From: Sphagnum compactum
Lineage: Eukaryota > Bryophyta > Sphagnopsida > Sphagnales
Length of the DNA: 64,000 bases
Assembly (NCBI GenBank): GCA_965153455.1
Contig: OZ234495.1
Coordinates: 17,542,875 to 17,606,874, forward strand
Direction: 5' to 3'
The translations under genes were made by a program, and so were the position numbers. Shown piece after piece: positions 12,300 through 26,464 of this stretch. Each line of letters opens with the position of its first letter. The stretch's first letter is position 1. The notes below the pieces were generated by a model. That model did no database searches. It had not been told where the DNA came from and saw only the letters and a program-made list of their open reading frames with translations.

Positions 12300-13335
12300 T
12301 TTTAAAAGGGTAGGCATCCTAGGCCTAACCTAACCTAGGTAGCCTAGCTAACAACCTAAGTTTAGCCCTAGGCCTAGGTAGCCCACATAACAACCTAGGA
12401 TTAATATCAACATATAGACAGGTTGCAAGGTTGAAGATTTAAACCCCTTACCTTCATGTTGGGGGACCAAATCTTTTACTGTTGCACCACATTTTCAACA
12501 AATAATATTTTATATCATCTTATTAATACATGATCATTCTTTTTTAACTTACCTAGGTAAATTAGTTTAGTTACCCTACATAGCCTTCAAATAACACAAT
12601 CTTACCTTCCTTCCTAGCCTAACCTACCTAGCTATTTAATTAGCCACCTAACTACATACCTAGTTTAGCTAGGTAGTTTAACCTACCCTCCTAAACCACA
12701 TAGCCCACCTACCCACCTAGAATTACCTAGTCTAACCTACCTCCCTAGCCACCTACCTAATGTAAATTACTTTCATACCTAGTCTACCTAGGTTAGCTAC
12801 CTACCTAACCTATGTACTTACCTACCTAACCTAATTACCGATACCTAGGCTTTGTATTTTTATACTTTAAATACATAGTCTAGCCTACTTACTTAGACCA
12901 CCTAGCCTACCTAGTCCACATGTTTATTTAACTTATTTATCCACCTAGCCTAGGTACCTACCACCTACACCTAGAACTACTTACCTAGCATACCTATTTT
13001 TGTAGTCTACCTAGGTAAGCTACCTATTTAGTCTAATTCCCTACCTACCCTACATACCTACCTACTTATATAACTACCTAACTAGTGTAATTATTTTCAC
13101 ATAACCTAATCCACATAAGTTAGTTAGCTACCTACCTATGTCATAACCCATCTACCTAGCTACTTAACCTACATACCTAGCTTAGTTACATAACATAACC
13201 TAACTTGCTTAGCTACCCACCTTGCCTACCTAACTAACCTAACTACTTACCCAACTTAAGTACTTATGTAACCTACCTACATACCTATCTATTATTGAAC
13301 CCAAATCTACCTATCATCCACCTATTTACATAGGG
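12300..13335. repeat. Degenerate CCTA-rich tract
   Basis: About 1 kb dominated by CCTA/ACCTAC/CTAGGT units with frequent TAGCC variants, on the plus strand. No coding frame is plausible. The same composition appears at 14.63-14.83, 22.32-22.77, 25.4-25.5 (inverted), 26.8-26.9 and 55.9-56.0 kb. A SINE-like module is embedded at its left edge. Confidence 0.85.
12430..12495 (-). mobile_element. tRNA-derived SINE-like module, copy 1
   Basis: On the minus strand a box-A-like TGGTGCAACAGTAAAAG (12473-12489) is followed 43 bp later by a box-B-like GGGTTTAAATC (12436-12446). Order and spacing are those of an internal RNA polymerase III promoter. It is diverged and not an intact tRNA. A better-preserved copy lies at 22196-22255 in the same relation to a CCTA tract. 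Confidence 0.55.
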
Positions 13336-14629
13336 TTGGAATGGACAATATTTCTTATAGTAATTGTTGAAATACTTTTGTTCAATTAATAAAGTTTGTT
13401 ATGTGCACAACAAGATATTGTGGTCTTTTGTTAGTTTGTGAAATACTAAAATTTGGGCTTCATGATCCCTTATGTTGGCAATTGTTATGGACATATCATT
13501 TTTAAAATGGGGTGAAGATTCCTCCTTTGTGAGCATTAAAAGAACTCAAAACAAAAACTAAACATGCATAACATCATGACCAAAATTAGGCCAAATCTAG
13601 GTAAAATAGTTACAAAAATTGAAATGTATAATATCCCAAAGACAACTTTCATTTAAATTGGGAATTTGACATAATATTATATAGTTTTTGACAAAATTTA
13701 TAAATAGCAAATTAATATGAAAAACTAGTACACAAGTTGAATATGTTTTTCAATAGTTATGGTATAACACAAAATTTCAAGACACCAAAGATAATTATGT
13801 ATCAAAATAATTTGTTTCACACAAGGGTTTAGTCCATGTTGAATCCTAGTTCTAATGTGTTCAAAAACCTCCCCTTTCTACAATTGAGCTTTAATGGAAG
13901 GTATTTTATTAATGATTTTGTATTCCATTTTTTATATTTAAAAACTTTTGCAACTTGGATTCGAAGGTGAAGTGAAGTAAAATGCATTCCCATTTCAATG
14001 TTTTTGTTATAATCTGTATTGTGGAATACTCATTGAAACTCAATGAGACTTCATCACACAAGAACATGTTTGAAGATGTAATAAGTGCACTAAGGCATGT
14101 GTTGAATGTTAAATTTGCTTTCACAATTTTTTGATCACCCCGTTAAGAACCCATTTTCATTGATGACCTTGAATGTTTTGATAAGTTTTGTAATTAAAAA
14201 TAAAGTTCTCCAACGTGTGTTACATGAATCAAATTACTATGGTATGAAATTTTCAATCTCCTTCAACAATGTGTATAGTGAAGTTGACGTAGTTTTAAAC
14301 ATGTCATTATTTCTATTGACAAGTGTAATGCCTTTGCTCATAGGGTAAGGTTCCAAATTGAACTAAATCCAAACTCATGTGATGTTTGCAAGTCAAATAT
14401 TATTTAAAATGTTTAACAAACTATAATTTTTGCAACCATGGAAAAAAAAAAAACCGAGTCCTCATGGTGATGACTTGTATGAACCTAGAGCTTGAGCCTA
14501 TAACATAATACAAATATAACTCATCTACATGGATGAATGATTTCACTTGGATGAATGTCATTTACACATGGATGAAAGAATTTTCAGATAATTTTATTTC
14601 ACATGTTATCATTTCTTATTTAAGTATGA
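13336..14629. other. AT-rich spacer with no recognised gene
   Basis: Short open frames on both strands near 13.9-14.35 kb have no recognisable family pattern. Confidence 0.45.
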
Positions 14630-14830
14630 AGGTAGGATTAAAGTAGGAAGGTAGGTGTATTGCCATCTACCTATTTATAACATCCTACCTAAACTTATCT
14701 AACTACTTGAATACTTATCAACCTACCTTTTTACCTACCTACCTACTTAACTATATAGCTAAATATTACAAATATAACTATTTATTGACCTATGTACCTA
14801 CCTATGTACCTACTCCAACCTACCCAAATA
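14630..14830. repeat. Short CCTA/TAGG-rich tract
   Basis: GTAGGAAGGTAGG-type units on the left pass into CTACCTACCTAC-type units on the right, a local inversion of the same tetranucleotide theme as the 12.3-kb tract. Confidence 0.7.
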
Positions 14831-17369
14831 TCACTAGAGATACCTTTTACAATACACCCCTAGATATGCCTAATTTGTACTTTTAATATATATTAGTATA
14901 CTTACAAACTATAGGTCCATCTCCTAATTTTCTAGGTTCACATCATAATGGTTACTAGACATTGCTTACATTTGCAACTAATGAGACATACAAGATCACT
15001 CTTCAATGAAAATAATCCTATGAATATTTTTATTGAAAGATGGAAAAACCAATAGTTGTAACATAGTTGTAAAAACAAACAATCACAATTTGTAAATAGT
15101 TGCAAAAATGACCATCGATAATTGCATGTGGGTAGATGCAAGTTACGATGGTTCACTTTTTGTGTTCTTATAGAGTTTCTATAGAGTGTACTCTATTCAA
15201 ATGCCACAAACACATTATAAAATAATCAATTTGACATTTATGGATTAAGATTACCAACTTGAATATTAATATTTATTGAAGGGTGAAATTTAATCAACAC
15301 ACACCAATCATATAATAATGAACTTTTAAAGTGGACATATGGGTGAAAGCAAGAAAAAAAGAGTCAATTAGTGTGTGAATAATCCTTTAAAATGTTTTTT
15401 TGAAATTTTGAAAAATCACCATGGGAACATTATATATCAAAAAATTCATTTAATTTTTGAAATAAATTCCTATACTTTCAAAGTTGTAACTACAAAAATT
15501 CATGAAAATTCACCATGTTTCAAAAGTCCTTTATATTTTTAAAACATTTTTTTAAAATGTGAATAAGTGGTTTTTTTTTTTCAAAAGTCCTTTTTCCTTA
15601 TCAAATGTTCACCAAATCACTTCAATTTTTTTGTGAACTATAATATGTTCCATAAAAAGGGATCCATGTGTTCAAAACATTCAAAAAATAAAAATACATA
15701 TACCTTTTTAGATTTTGATACTTGAACATCTTTAAACATTATTATAGTTTTGAATTTGTAATCATGGTTTGTAAGGTTTGATGCAAAAAAAATCAGTTTT
15801 TATTATGTTATACGTCATATTTGGCTTCAAATTTGATATTCAGTTTGAGAAATTATGTAAAAATTAAATATAAACCAATACAAAACTACCACATGGAAAA
15901 TGCAATCCTTAAAAAGGACTTTAACTTTAGTGCAATTAGGTTTTTTTTTCATGCTTTCACCCATATGGACTATAATATAGGTTTTACATTAACATTCAAA
16001 TGCATTTTTTTGTTATGATTTCATTTCAATAAATTTTATAGGGAGTCAATATATGATACATGATGAAAAAGCAAATAATAGATTTAGAAAATTACAACAA
16101 AAACTTTAACCAACAAATAATTATGAACTTTTGAATGACCAGATTTGGACCTTATTTTTAAAACTCTTAATCTTGGTCATTTTTTGTTAAATTGATTTCT
16201 TTTTCCCCTAACATGTATGTTAACAGAGTTTTCTAGATGAACAACCTTTCATATGGACTTTATTAATTGATTAGTCACCACATAAGGTCCACTCAACATT
16301 GGTTTTTAACATTATTTTTCATTCTAATGTTAAAATATGGATTTTATATGGACTTTTGGGATTGGGACTCTTGTTGTTTTTGAGCCACCTTAACTTGCAT
16401 CTACCCATGCAACAATTAGTTGCATGTAGTCATAAACTAGGTGGTTGCAAAAAACAAAATTTATAATGTATCTTAAGAAATTTGAGTTTTAACTTTTATT
16501 TCATTTTCAACTATTATTGTTGTGTTATCATAATATTATTCAGCCTACTAGTCGATGCATTATCATAATACATCTTTATAAATTGAAGGTATTGAACTAA
16601 AAAAAAATTCAAAAAAGCTAGCCACAAAGTGCACACCTTAATTTCTATTGGCTTGCTTCACAAACAAAAGTGTGGGGCCACAAGGTTTAGGGCAAATAAA
16701 TTTAGGGTTTAGGTGATGGCCACCATACAACTTAATAACTTGCAAGAAATAAATAGTATTAGCATTAAACATATGTCCTTACTTCTTCTTATTCACATTC
16801 TAACCTACATTTCAATTGGTATCCCAAAAAGTTCTTCCCTCCAACAAATTAGTTTTTATGAACAACAATGTTTTCGTTATATAAATACAAAACATTTATA
16901 GTATTTGAGCATCCGTTAACATATTCTCTCAAATATGACCTTGCAAATTTAATTGAAAATTGTTGTTTTAGTCTTCCATATTTGTTGTTCTTAAAGGCAC
17001 TACTAGTAAGTTTTGTGTCTAAAATATTGGGCTAGCTCTTTACTTTGCAAAAACCCTAATCTTGTTCCTCCCATAATTTTTTTGTTTTTTTCTAAACAAA
17101 TTAATTTAAAATCTTAACAAATTAATTGATGACAAAAATCTATTCACTAAAGAATTCAACAATAAAAAATACATGTCAAATTATTCAAATGGGTGATGTG
17201 ACATTGACACCTTTTTGCAATCTTTTGTTCTAAAAACATTTTATAATTTTTTTGCTCTCCTTTGACATTACTTCAATTGTAGTACTAGTCTTCAACTTTG
17301 TGACTCATGACCCTCCATCTTCCAAATTGAACAATAGCCCTTTTATAGAATAATATTTTTTAAACATAA
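14831..17369. other. AT-rich spacer with no recognised gene
   Basis: Contains TTGCAACTA/GTTGCAAA-like motifs around 14.96-15.15 and 16.38-16.45 kb, seen elsewhere near CCTA tracts. No coding pattern recognised. Confidence 0.45.
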
Positions 17370-18215
17370 ACCATGTTTAAGAAATTTGGTGAAGTGGTAT
17401 GCTTGGGTTGCATAACCCTTGATGATCCTTCGATAATAGCCCACTTGCCCCAAAAATGTTCGCATTTATCTTTTTGTCTTGGGAAAAGGAAGATTTTTCA
17501 CCTTTTCAATCTTAGTAGGATCTCTGCGAATACCATCATGTGAAACAATGTGGCCAAGCAAGATTCCTTTGATGCATCCAAGACAACAATTTTCGAAATT
17601 CAAAAAAACATTTGCCATTACCAACTGGTCAACATTCATTTCAAGTCATGAAGATGCATCTCTTAACTCCCATACACACAAAAATCATCCAAGAAATCTC
17701 AAAGGAAAAGTCCGGTGTATGGCTCCAACACTTTGTTCATGAACCTTTGAAAAATTCTAGGGGCATTGCACAACCCAAAATGCATCACTATGTAGGCAAA
17801 TGTACCCCATGGAGTGGTGAATGTCATTTTCAAGATTTTTTCCTTCACGATCTTGATCTAGTTATAACCATTATAGCCATCCCCAAAACAATATAATTCA
17901 TTGCCAATGACTTCATCCAAAATGTCATTGATGAAAGGAAGTGGGTAGTAATCTTTGTTGGTGCAATCATTAAGTTTATAATAGTCGACACATACTCATA
18001 GCTTCCCATTCTTTTTTGTGGTGATAGTGATGGGTAACACCCATTCTAAATTCTCCACTAAAATGATGAATCTCGTATTCAAAAGCTTGTCCAACTCCTC
18101 CTTTATGGTTTGGGCATAATTGGGACTCATTTTTCAATGCTTTTGTTGTAAGGGTTTTGCATTTGAAAGCAATTCAATCTTGTGCTCCTCCAAAGTCACC
18201 TTCTTCAAATCCTTC
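17370..18215 (-). pseudogene. Ty3/gypsy-type reverse transcriptase remnant
   Basis: Read on the minus strand, the region runs in family order. It starts with the fingers segment (EELDKLL, then a segment ending TTKKNGKL), then KLNDCTNKDYYPLPFI with ILDEVIGNELYCF, then TTPWGTFAY with FGLCNAP. The catalytic loop follows as FLDDFCVYGS, then LGQVGYYRR near 17.4 kb. Stops and frameshifts interrupt it in several places, and no flanking LTRs, integrase or gag were recognised. This is a dead fragment of a plant LTR retrotransposon pol gene. Confidence 0.88.
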
Positions 18216-18429
18216 TAACTTGTGGCTTAAGATTTCAATTCACAACAAAATGGACTTCATGTCAAAACAAAAAAGTTTCAAAGGTTTTTTCAAAGATGCA
18301 AGGAAAAAATTTCCCTACTCTAAAGTCAAGTGGGCAACTTTTGAATCAAGGCCAACTGTGTTGTTTAAATCAAAGTGTGGCACACCAAGTCATCAAAAAC
18401 TAGAATGTCAAAAAAAAAAGTCTTGAGAT

Positions 18430-21400
18430 AAGATGAACCCCATGGCCAAACACACAAACCAAAGACATGAAAATCGTGGGCAAAAAATGATGAAAAGAAA
18501 AAAAACATACCAAAAAGAAAAGGGCATTAGGCCCTACCATAAATCTTGGGGGTAGGGGGGGGTGGACAACTTCATAATATTTTTTTCATTGGCTATGCAT
18601 ATAAAGGAAAGACTATGGAACAATATAAATTTCAATTGGTCCCACATTTTGAGGATTGTTTACCGTGTGTTACTATTGTGAATTTTGAATTCATTTTTTG
18701 AGAATCTCATACAAACATTTCTCGTTTTAACTATTGTTGGTTGGTTTGAACTTGCCACATGAAGTTCATTTTTTGGAAGCTTCATAGAACATTTCCTATT
18801 TTAGTTGTTTTACTACTTTGAACTTTGAAATGAGGAGTTCAAATGGCTATTAATTGTTTAGTTTCTTAAGCAAGGGGTGATCCCAATAAGGATCTTGAAA
18901 TAAAAACTAGAATAATGAGCATATGCAACTTGTCAAAATAACATCTTTCTACTATTTCCCACTTAATCAAAAGTCATTCATGATATTGATGGCATCTTGT
19001 TCTAGTTTTGAGGAGTTGTAGCTCACAAACCTTGCATCATTAAGCACTTGAAGATCATCATCACATAAAGACTCCTAAAAGCATGGTACTAGATGGGCTA
19101 ACGGAAACATGCAAATTAAAGGGTGGGGTAGAGGGGCACATTACATGCAAACCCAATAACATTATTATAGATCATCATATTTAAGTGGTCAAGGTTTTGA
19201 GAAATACAATGTTAAAGACAAAGTCATTAAAAATTTGACATGTTATTTGAATCTTTTCAAAGTTTCACCTTCCTATGAGTTATAGGGAAAGCCCAAGTTT
19301 TGTCAAAAATTAGCTTTTGAGATGTGTGGGACAATTATTTTCAAAGAATGAAAGTTACACTTTAAAGGTATGGACATGGGCCAATCAACAATGGAGCCCT
19401 GTTTATAATCCTCAGTGATCACTCAAATTGCTACCTTAGTATGTGGAACTTGAAGCATTAGAGACAAATGAAAGTTGGCCAAAAGAAATCAATGTTCTTG
19501 AGTAGAATTCCAAGTTGTGGAATAGTATTGGACATGACACATAGAGCCCATGATAGTCCGCAAGGAAGTGGCAACAATATTGGGTGAATGACAATGTCAA
19601 ATCAAAGTCAACCCAACACAAATTCCCAATAGTTAGTCATTTCATCCACAAGGGGTCTAGGTATTGTGGCTCGATCACATTTGACCCATGGAACAAAATT
19701 TCCAAGTTTTGGAATTCAAATATGGGGGCATTTGAAAGATCATATGCAAAAATCTAGGATTTTCAAAGCAATAAAAATGATTAAATCCATGCACCATGTA
19801 AACTCAATAGATTTTTTTGATCGAGAATTGATAAGCTTGCATCCCTAGACTTCTACAACAATCAATTTACATTTCTACCCCGGCTTGATTTGCTAATGAA
19901 AATGATGATATCTTTATATAACAATAATTTGATGTAAATGTATAAGCTATATGACAAGAATGTGTGGTGGATGGTAGAATAGGTCAATTCATGATCAATT
20001 AAATTAAAGTTATTTCACAATTGGCATCTTGTAATTTCAATAATTAAAACATAAATACATTAATGCCCCTTACATTTTGTATTTGTAACATTATTCCTGA
20101 GGTTACAACCAAAGGTTGAAAGTTTGATTTTCATGGATTTTAACAAGCAACAATAAATTGGTTTCCTTCATTTTGACTAAACCTTTTGGGAATTATTTGT
20201 GCTAAACATCAATTGAAGGTCCAATAACCCCCCTTTTTGAACTCCTTTGGCATTCCCATTCAAAAGTACCAACAAATTCCTCTTTGAAATCTTTTTGGGT
20301 GTTTTTTAATCATTCATGTTGACTATTTAGACTAGGGGGGACACTAAGTGCAAAACTTTTATACTACCCAGATCAAACAAGGATTTTTTGGAGGGCATAT
20401 TAGGTGAGGCAATTTTGTTTTTCCCCACCTTATTATTATCTAATATTTTAATATGCACATATTTCAATTCTTTTATATTAAATTATATATATTTTTTGTA
20501 TATATATACCTTATATTCATTTTTATTTTTATTTTTAGTAAGCATGGAGTTGGAAAAAAAAATCAAGTTTGTTATTTTAAAAGTGGATCACTCACATGGT
20601 GAATTGGGACATGCAAGAGTAGTTGCCTCATTACCATTTAGCAATCCATTTAGATACAAACATGGTTAGCAAATTTTGTGACCAATGAAAATTTCATTAC
20701 AATTTAGACATTTGAGATTCTAGGATTAGACAACAATAATTGCCAATATTATTTGTAATTTGAGATATTAATTTTGGCATATTAAAAGTATAATCCTACC
20801 CATAGTAAATTAGTTATGTTAGTAAAACAACCTAGTAACTTTTAAAGTTATTAGTGATAGGTTTATCTACTACCTCCACTAATTTAGGAGGTGATGCCAA
20901 CTAGTTTAACTAGTTTATAGGAGGTGGTAAGTAAGTAAAAGGTCAACTAATGAATATTAGTTAGTTATAAGAATTAGTTGGCCAACTAGCTACCATTAAA
21001 GTACAAACTTATTTTGGATTTCATTAGGATGAATTTGGTTAATTTATAGGGGGGAAAGTTGGGGAGGACTTGGAACTTAAGGGAGGATTTGGTGGCTCAT
21101 TGGGTTATCTCCCATATCTATCTTATTCTTCTTTATTTTATTTATCTATTTATTCCTTCTCTTACTTAGGTACTTCCCCTTACCTTTCTTTTAGTTTATC
21201 TTATTGACTTATTTTCTTTTTATTGTACTACCATAGTAGTCAATAGTTTGTACTTGGGCCTTTGGAGGCATAATGCAACAAGGAAGTGGTTTTATGGATG
21301 TTCCAATGAATTGCCCAAAAGGAAGGGGGTGGTTGTTTTGCTTAGGAGTAGAATAAGAAGGGGAATGCTTGTGATATTGAAGTTGTCTACCACTACATGG

Positions 21401-21820
21401 TAGCTTTCCCAAGGATGGAGATTTTGGGAAGGTACAAGGTAGGAATACCTTCTAACTACTACATGTTTTTATTTTTTAATTTCTTGGTGGGATAATACTA
21501 TTGGCAATAGGGTGGTAATTATATTGCAGGGCAAAATTACCCCCAATATGGGCACCGATTAATTTTTCTCTATCCTTTGTGTTCTTGGTCTTCATTTTTC
21601 ATGTCCTTATTGATAGTAACATTAATTAAAAATAACAATTTTGTTGGTAAAAAAATTATGTATCAAAATTACCACCTAGGTAACAATAGGTTTTATTTTC
21701 TTATCTAAAAAATTTTGTTATTTTTTATATAACATGAGTAGTTTTAGTTTATGTCTAGTTTTTTCCATTTAGTTTATTATTATACTTGACATTATCACCA
21801 GGTTGGAAGGTAATTCTCAA
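18430..21820. other. AT-rich spacer with no recognised gene
   Basis: Nothing recognisable on either strand. It may include unrecognised parts of the neighbouring retrotransposon. Confidence 0.45.
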
Positions 21821-21822
21821 GT

Positions 21823-21836
21823 CCCCCCCCCCCCCC
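21823..21836. repeat. Poly-C run (14)
   Basis: Fourteen consecutive C on the plus strand in otherwise AT-rich DNA. Confidence 0.95.
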
Positions 21837-21879
21837 ATTAATAGAATTTTGGAAATTAATGATTTAATTTACAATTGGA

Positions 21880-23150
21880 TTTTAGTCGTAATGAACACTC
21901 ATGACTACAAAATGTTTTAGTTGTTTAAAATAAGTGCCATCGAATAACTAGTTGCAAAAGACATTATGTGGCATGAAGTTGCATTGATAATCACAAACCC
22001 TTGTGACTACAATGCATTTTCTCATTTACTAACTACCATGGATGAACATGAGTATGACATGTACCCCATGTAGCTTACATGGAATTTGACTTTGTAATTA
22101 CATTTGTGATTACTAATTTATGGATAGTCACTTGATGCCAAATGTTTTAACCACCTAGCCTAGTTTAAGTTAGCCCCCTAAGGTGCAAATGTAAAGACTT
22201 GAACCCTTCACCTCCAAGAGGATAAACCAAGTCCTTAACCACTGCACCACATTTATATATGGTGATAAATTTTATAAATTTATTTATTTCACATCTTGTT
22301 ACACACAATATTAGTTATATGACTAAGGAGTTAGATAATGTGCATGTAGCTTGTAGGTAGACATGTAAATACATAGGTGGGTAAATGGCCTACTTAACTA
22401 GGTCTACCTAGGTGAATGACCTACCTAACCTAGGTAGGTGACTTAATTACTTACCTACCCACTTAGGTAGATGGCCTACCTACCTATTTACATACCTACC
22501 GACCTAGCCTTTGCAAATGGTCTACTTATGTACTTACTTAACAAGGTAAATGACATACCTATCTAAGTAAACAATAGGTAAATACATAATAGGTGCTTAC
22601 CCTAGCCTACCTTATTAGGCCTACTTAGCCTAGCCTAGCCTTTTAGCCTAACCTAGCATCATAATAACATGTCTAATTTACTAAACCTACTTAACCTAGG
22701 TAGGCTATTAACCCTACTTAACTTACTTAATTTAGCTTAGCCTACTAGGCTTACATAGCCTACCTATTAAGTAATAATATAATTTCTTAATCTATTTATT
22801 AACCAATAAATGAACTTGTACACTTTGAATTGCAATAACAATTTAAATGTCACGTGTCATTTAATCATTTCTATATAGTTGCAAATACAATTGCAAAAAC
22901 AAGTTGGTTGTAAATCAAGATAAATGCCACCAATAATGACTAACATATGTTCACCTTTCATTAATCTTTTCATTTAAAGTTGTGGTAATCACAAATTTTA
23001 GTCGTATGTATGACAAAAATTTGGATATGTCATAAATAATTGCATATGTGATTACAAACACTTATGACTATGGTGATATGTAGGTTTGTTACAAAATGTG
23101 TAGTCACAAAATGAATTGATTTGGGCATTAGTCCCACACTAGTTGTGAAC
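21880..23150. repeat. Composite repeat with GTGACTA/TTGCAACTA subterminal motifs and CCTA core
   Basis: Left part (21880-22120) and right part (22840-23110) both carry repeated motifs such as ATGACTACAAAATG, CTAGTTGCAAAAG, TGTGATTAC and GTAGTCACAAAATG. Between them are a SINE-like module and a CCTA/TAGG tract (22320-22770). The layout resembles a non-autonomous DNA element with subterminal repeats, but clean ends were not found. Confidence 0.45.
22196..22255 (-). mobile_element. tRNA-derived SINE-like module, copy 2
   Basis: The minus strand reads TGGTGCAGTGGTTAAG (box A, 22234-22249) then GGGTTCAAGTC (box B, 22196-22206). Both boxes fit the consensus better than in the 12.43-kb copy. The sequence is too diverged from tRNA to form a cloverleaf by eye. 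Confidence 0.65.
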
Positions 23151-25035
23151 ATAAACTTGAAATGGACAAGATTTCTTTTAGTGCTTTAATTGATCATATT
23201 TACATGGCCAATGTAGGTTCAATTTTCAATTAGTTCATGGTACACAAATGGAACAACATAAACATAATGAGAAACCTAATTCAACATCAATTCCTATGAT
23301 CTTATAATATATCATGTTTAACACCTCACATTATCATAATAAAATATGAATTAATTACTCCTAACCCATTTTTATGATGGTCCTAGTAAATTTATTATGA
23401 TGTTTTAAAACATACATATCGTATTGAAGTTGTTGATGACTTGTGACTCAATACCACTTGGACTTGGTAGACCATGTGAAAAAATCCATAAAAAATATGA
23501 ACTTGATAATCGATTGTTTAGTAAGTTAAACAATGACCATATTCAAGGTATGAACGAGAGATTAAAATGAAAGCAAGAAATGAAAGAAAGGCACATGAGT
23601 CAAAGTATAGTTTTCATCCTCGGACAAGGTTAAACAAACTTACTTTCAAAGGATTACTTAATAATCATACAAAGCTTCCATTCATAATAAGGAAAGGATG
23701 CAAGATTTAACAAACAAATGGAAAACAATACAAGAACTCCTAATCTACTAATTGAACCTATTAGCAACTAATATTTATTTTTTTAATACATATGTTATAT
23801 ATTTTTATATATTTTAATATAATGAATTAGCATATATCTTACATTTATTTTATATTATTATTAAAAAAATTAACCCTATAATGAAAATAATTAAAATTTA
23901 ATTTTAATTTGATAACCAATATATGGGACCTTAAATTTTTACTTGTCTATTGTTTTGTTTGGGGGTTTCATGTTGTTGCAAAAACCCACACAACCAAAAC
24001 AAAAAATCACATTTTGCAATGTTGGGTCCATTAATTTTATGGTGTTATAGAGTGGCTTTAACTTCACAAAATTTACTCATGAAACTTTTCATGCTAATGA
24101 TGTTGTTTATTGTATATTTAAATTAACGAATAGATGGTTAATAAGAATCATATAATGCAGTGTATGTGGGTAGTGTAAAAGAGCATGGCATTGTAAGCAA
24201 CATACATTTTGTTGGTTAACATAAAGGAAATGTTATTCTTAATTTTTTTTAATATTAAAGCACTTTAGCCTTAAAGGTGGAGTTCATTGTTATATTACTC
24301 TCTTACAAGCTTCTTGAGACTTGTACACAAGTATTCATTTCCATCACAATCACAAATGCATAAGCACAACCTTTTACTCCCACCAAACAAAGATGGGTCT
24401 AAGCATGATTAGGCTATTCTATTTGAAACACAAGGAAAGACTCTTAGGATTCCCAAACTTCCTTTTTCTTCACAAAACTTAAAACTTGTCATAGATTTCT
24501 CCCTTCTTTCTCATGTCAAATGAAATAAAGTTTCTTCAAATTGTATATAAGTATCTAGAGTATTTATTCTTTTCACTTACAAAAGTAAGAATAATAAAAT
24601 TTATTAAATGTGAGCAATGTTTTATTAATGGCCCCCAATTTCATTTTTGGAACCTTATACGTTGTGATAGGGCACATAGTTTTTGTCACATTTGAATGTT
24701 TTATACACATTAACACCTAAGGCGTTTCAGGTAAAAAAATGAGCCAAAATAATTTGTGTACACATTCTTGATGAGTCTTTGAACATTTTTCACTCAATGA
24801 AACAAAGGTTTGAATTTTCTCCTAAGACTTGTTAGGAATCTTTAAATTTCTTCAATTTAAAAATGTTCCGCACATAATAGTACTTTTAATTGTGTATGCA
24901 TATATGAAGCAAAAAAATTTCAATAAGAGTGCAACTAAGTTTTCGAGACATGCCTAATTGAAGCAGTTCATTGGATATTTTGTGAGACAATTTTTTCAAC
25001 ACCCCAACCATGCCTAGATTGAGATTAAACGTTCA
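23151..25035. other. AT-rich spacer with no recognised gene
   Basis: No coding or structural pattern recognised beyond general AT richness. Confidence 0.4.
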
Positions 25036-25871
25036 TATCATTACAAGAAATCTTATATTATGCAACCATTCACTTTGCAACTAATTATCATTTGCATTTA
25101 TGTTTTTTCATTTTAATAATTAATCACCATCCTTTTCAATCTATTACAACTATTGTGATTATGGTGCAACTAATTTGTAACTACTAAATTTTTTGTGCTC
25201 CATGCTTAGTAACTTTATGGATTTTTCATCCAATAAAAGGCCAATATCAAATTGGTTATAAAAGTAGTTGCAACTTGGTTACATTTATGTGATATACTTA
25301 AACTTTTGATGTACATTATAGTGTTTAAAAATATATCAAGGTATATTTATAAATTATGATGTATTTAAAACATGTTAAATATAGATTTTGCATATATTGT
25401 GGGTGGGTTATGTAAGCTAGGAAAGTAATTAAGTAAATAGGTAGATGAATAGGTAGGTAAGTAAGTATGTAAATAGGTAGTTAAGTTAAGTTAATTATTT
25501 GGTAAGCAAGTTAGGTACATAAGAAAATAATATTATTAACTATTAACTATTAAAATTTATTTAATAGGTAATAACTACTATTAATTATAATTTAATAATT
25601 AGTTGATGATAATTAGTTAATATTAATATTTAATAATTTAATAAAATAATCATTAAAAATTTAATCACTAATAAATAAATATCATTTACTTGATAATTAA
25701 TAATTAATACGTATAAAAAATATATTAGCTAATAATAATAATAGAAAATAATTATGTATTAATTATCAATTATTTATTTTATTTTATTTTGGCCAAAGTT
25801 TAGACAATTTTCAATTTTGTCAAAAGAATTTAAAATTTAAAATTATCGATGTTTAGTTAAGTTTTAGTGTA

Positions 25872-26050
25872 GCCAAGTTTTAATTTAACCAACATGTTTA
25901 TCCAAGTTTTAATTTAACCAACATGTTTATCCAAGTTTTAATTTAACCAATGTTAAGCAAATTTTTGTTTAAAAATGTTTAATCAAATTTTAATTTAATC
26001 AATGTTTAGCCAATTTTTTGTTTAATTAAATTTTAACAATTTTGAATTTA
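25872..26050. repeat. 29-bp tandem repeat
   Basis: Units beginning CCAAGTTTTAATTTAACCAA start at 25873, 25902 and 25931 and then decay over the next 100 bp into variants with CAAATTTT and AGCCAATT. Confidence 0.85.
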
Positions 26051-26464
26051 ACCAACGATTAGCCAAGGTTTAGCTTAGGTTTAAACATAAATGCCATGTG
26101 GGCCTAACCTAATTGTGACATAGGCTATTTTAATTAATAGGTAGTAAGTTAGGTAATTAATAAATAGTAAAATTAAGCTAGCTATTAGTTGGTTGGTTTT
26201 AAAGGTAGGTCAATAAGTTAAGTGGAAACATAGGTATTTAGGTAGATATGTAGGCAAGGCTAAATAAGTAGGTTGTTTACTTATGGGGATCTTATTTTAA
26301 TTTCAGATTAAAAAATTTATTGTGCACATTTAATTATATAGTTTGCAACTAAGTTGCAACTATTATAGCCTAGGGTTAGTTTCCACATTGACAAAATGAA
26401 TATTTTTAAATTTAAAAAATGGATTTGTTTTAAAATTTTAAAATTATATTATTTTCCCATCATC

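Noticed and set aside
12300-13335. CRISPR-like array in the CCTA tract
   Set aside because: Units are tetranucleotide-scale and degenerate with no constant repeat and unique spacer pattern, and the genome is a plant nuclear one.
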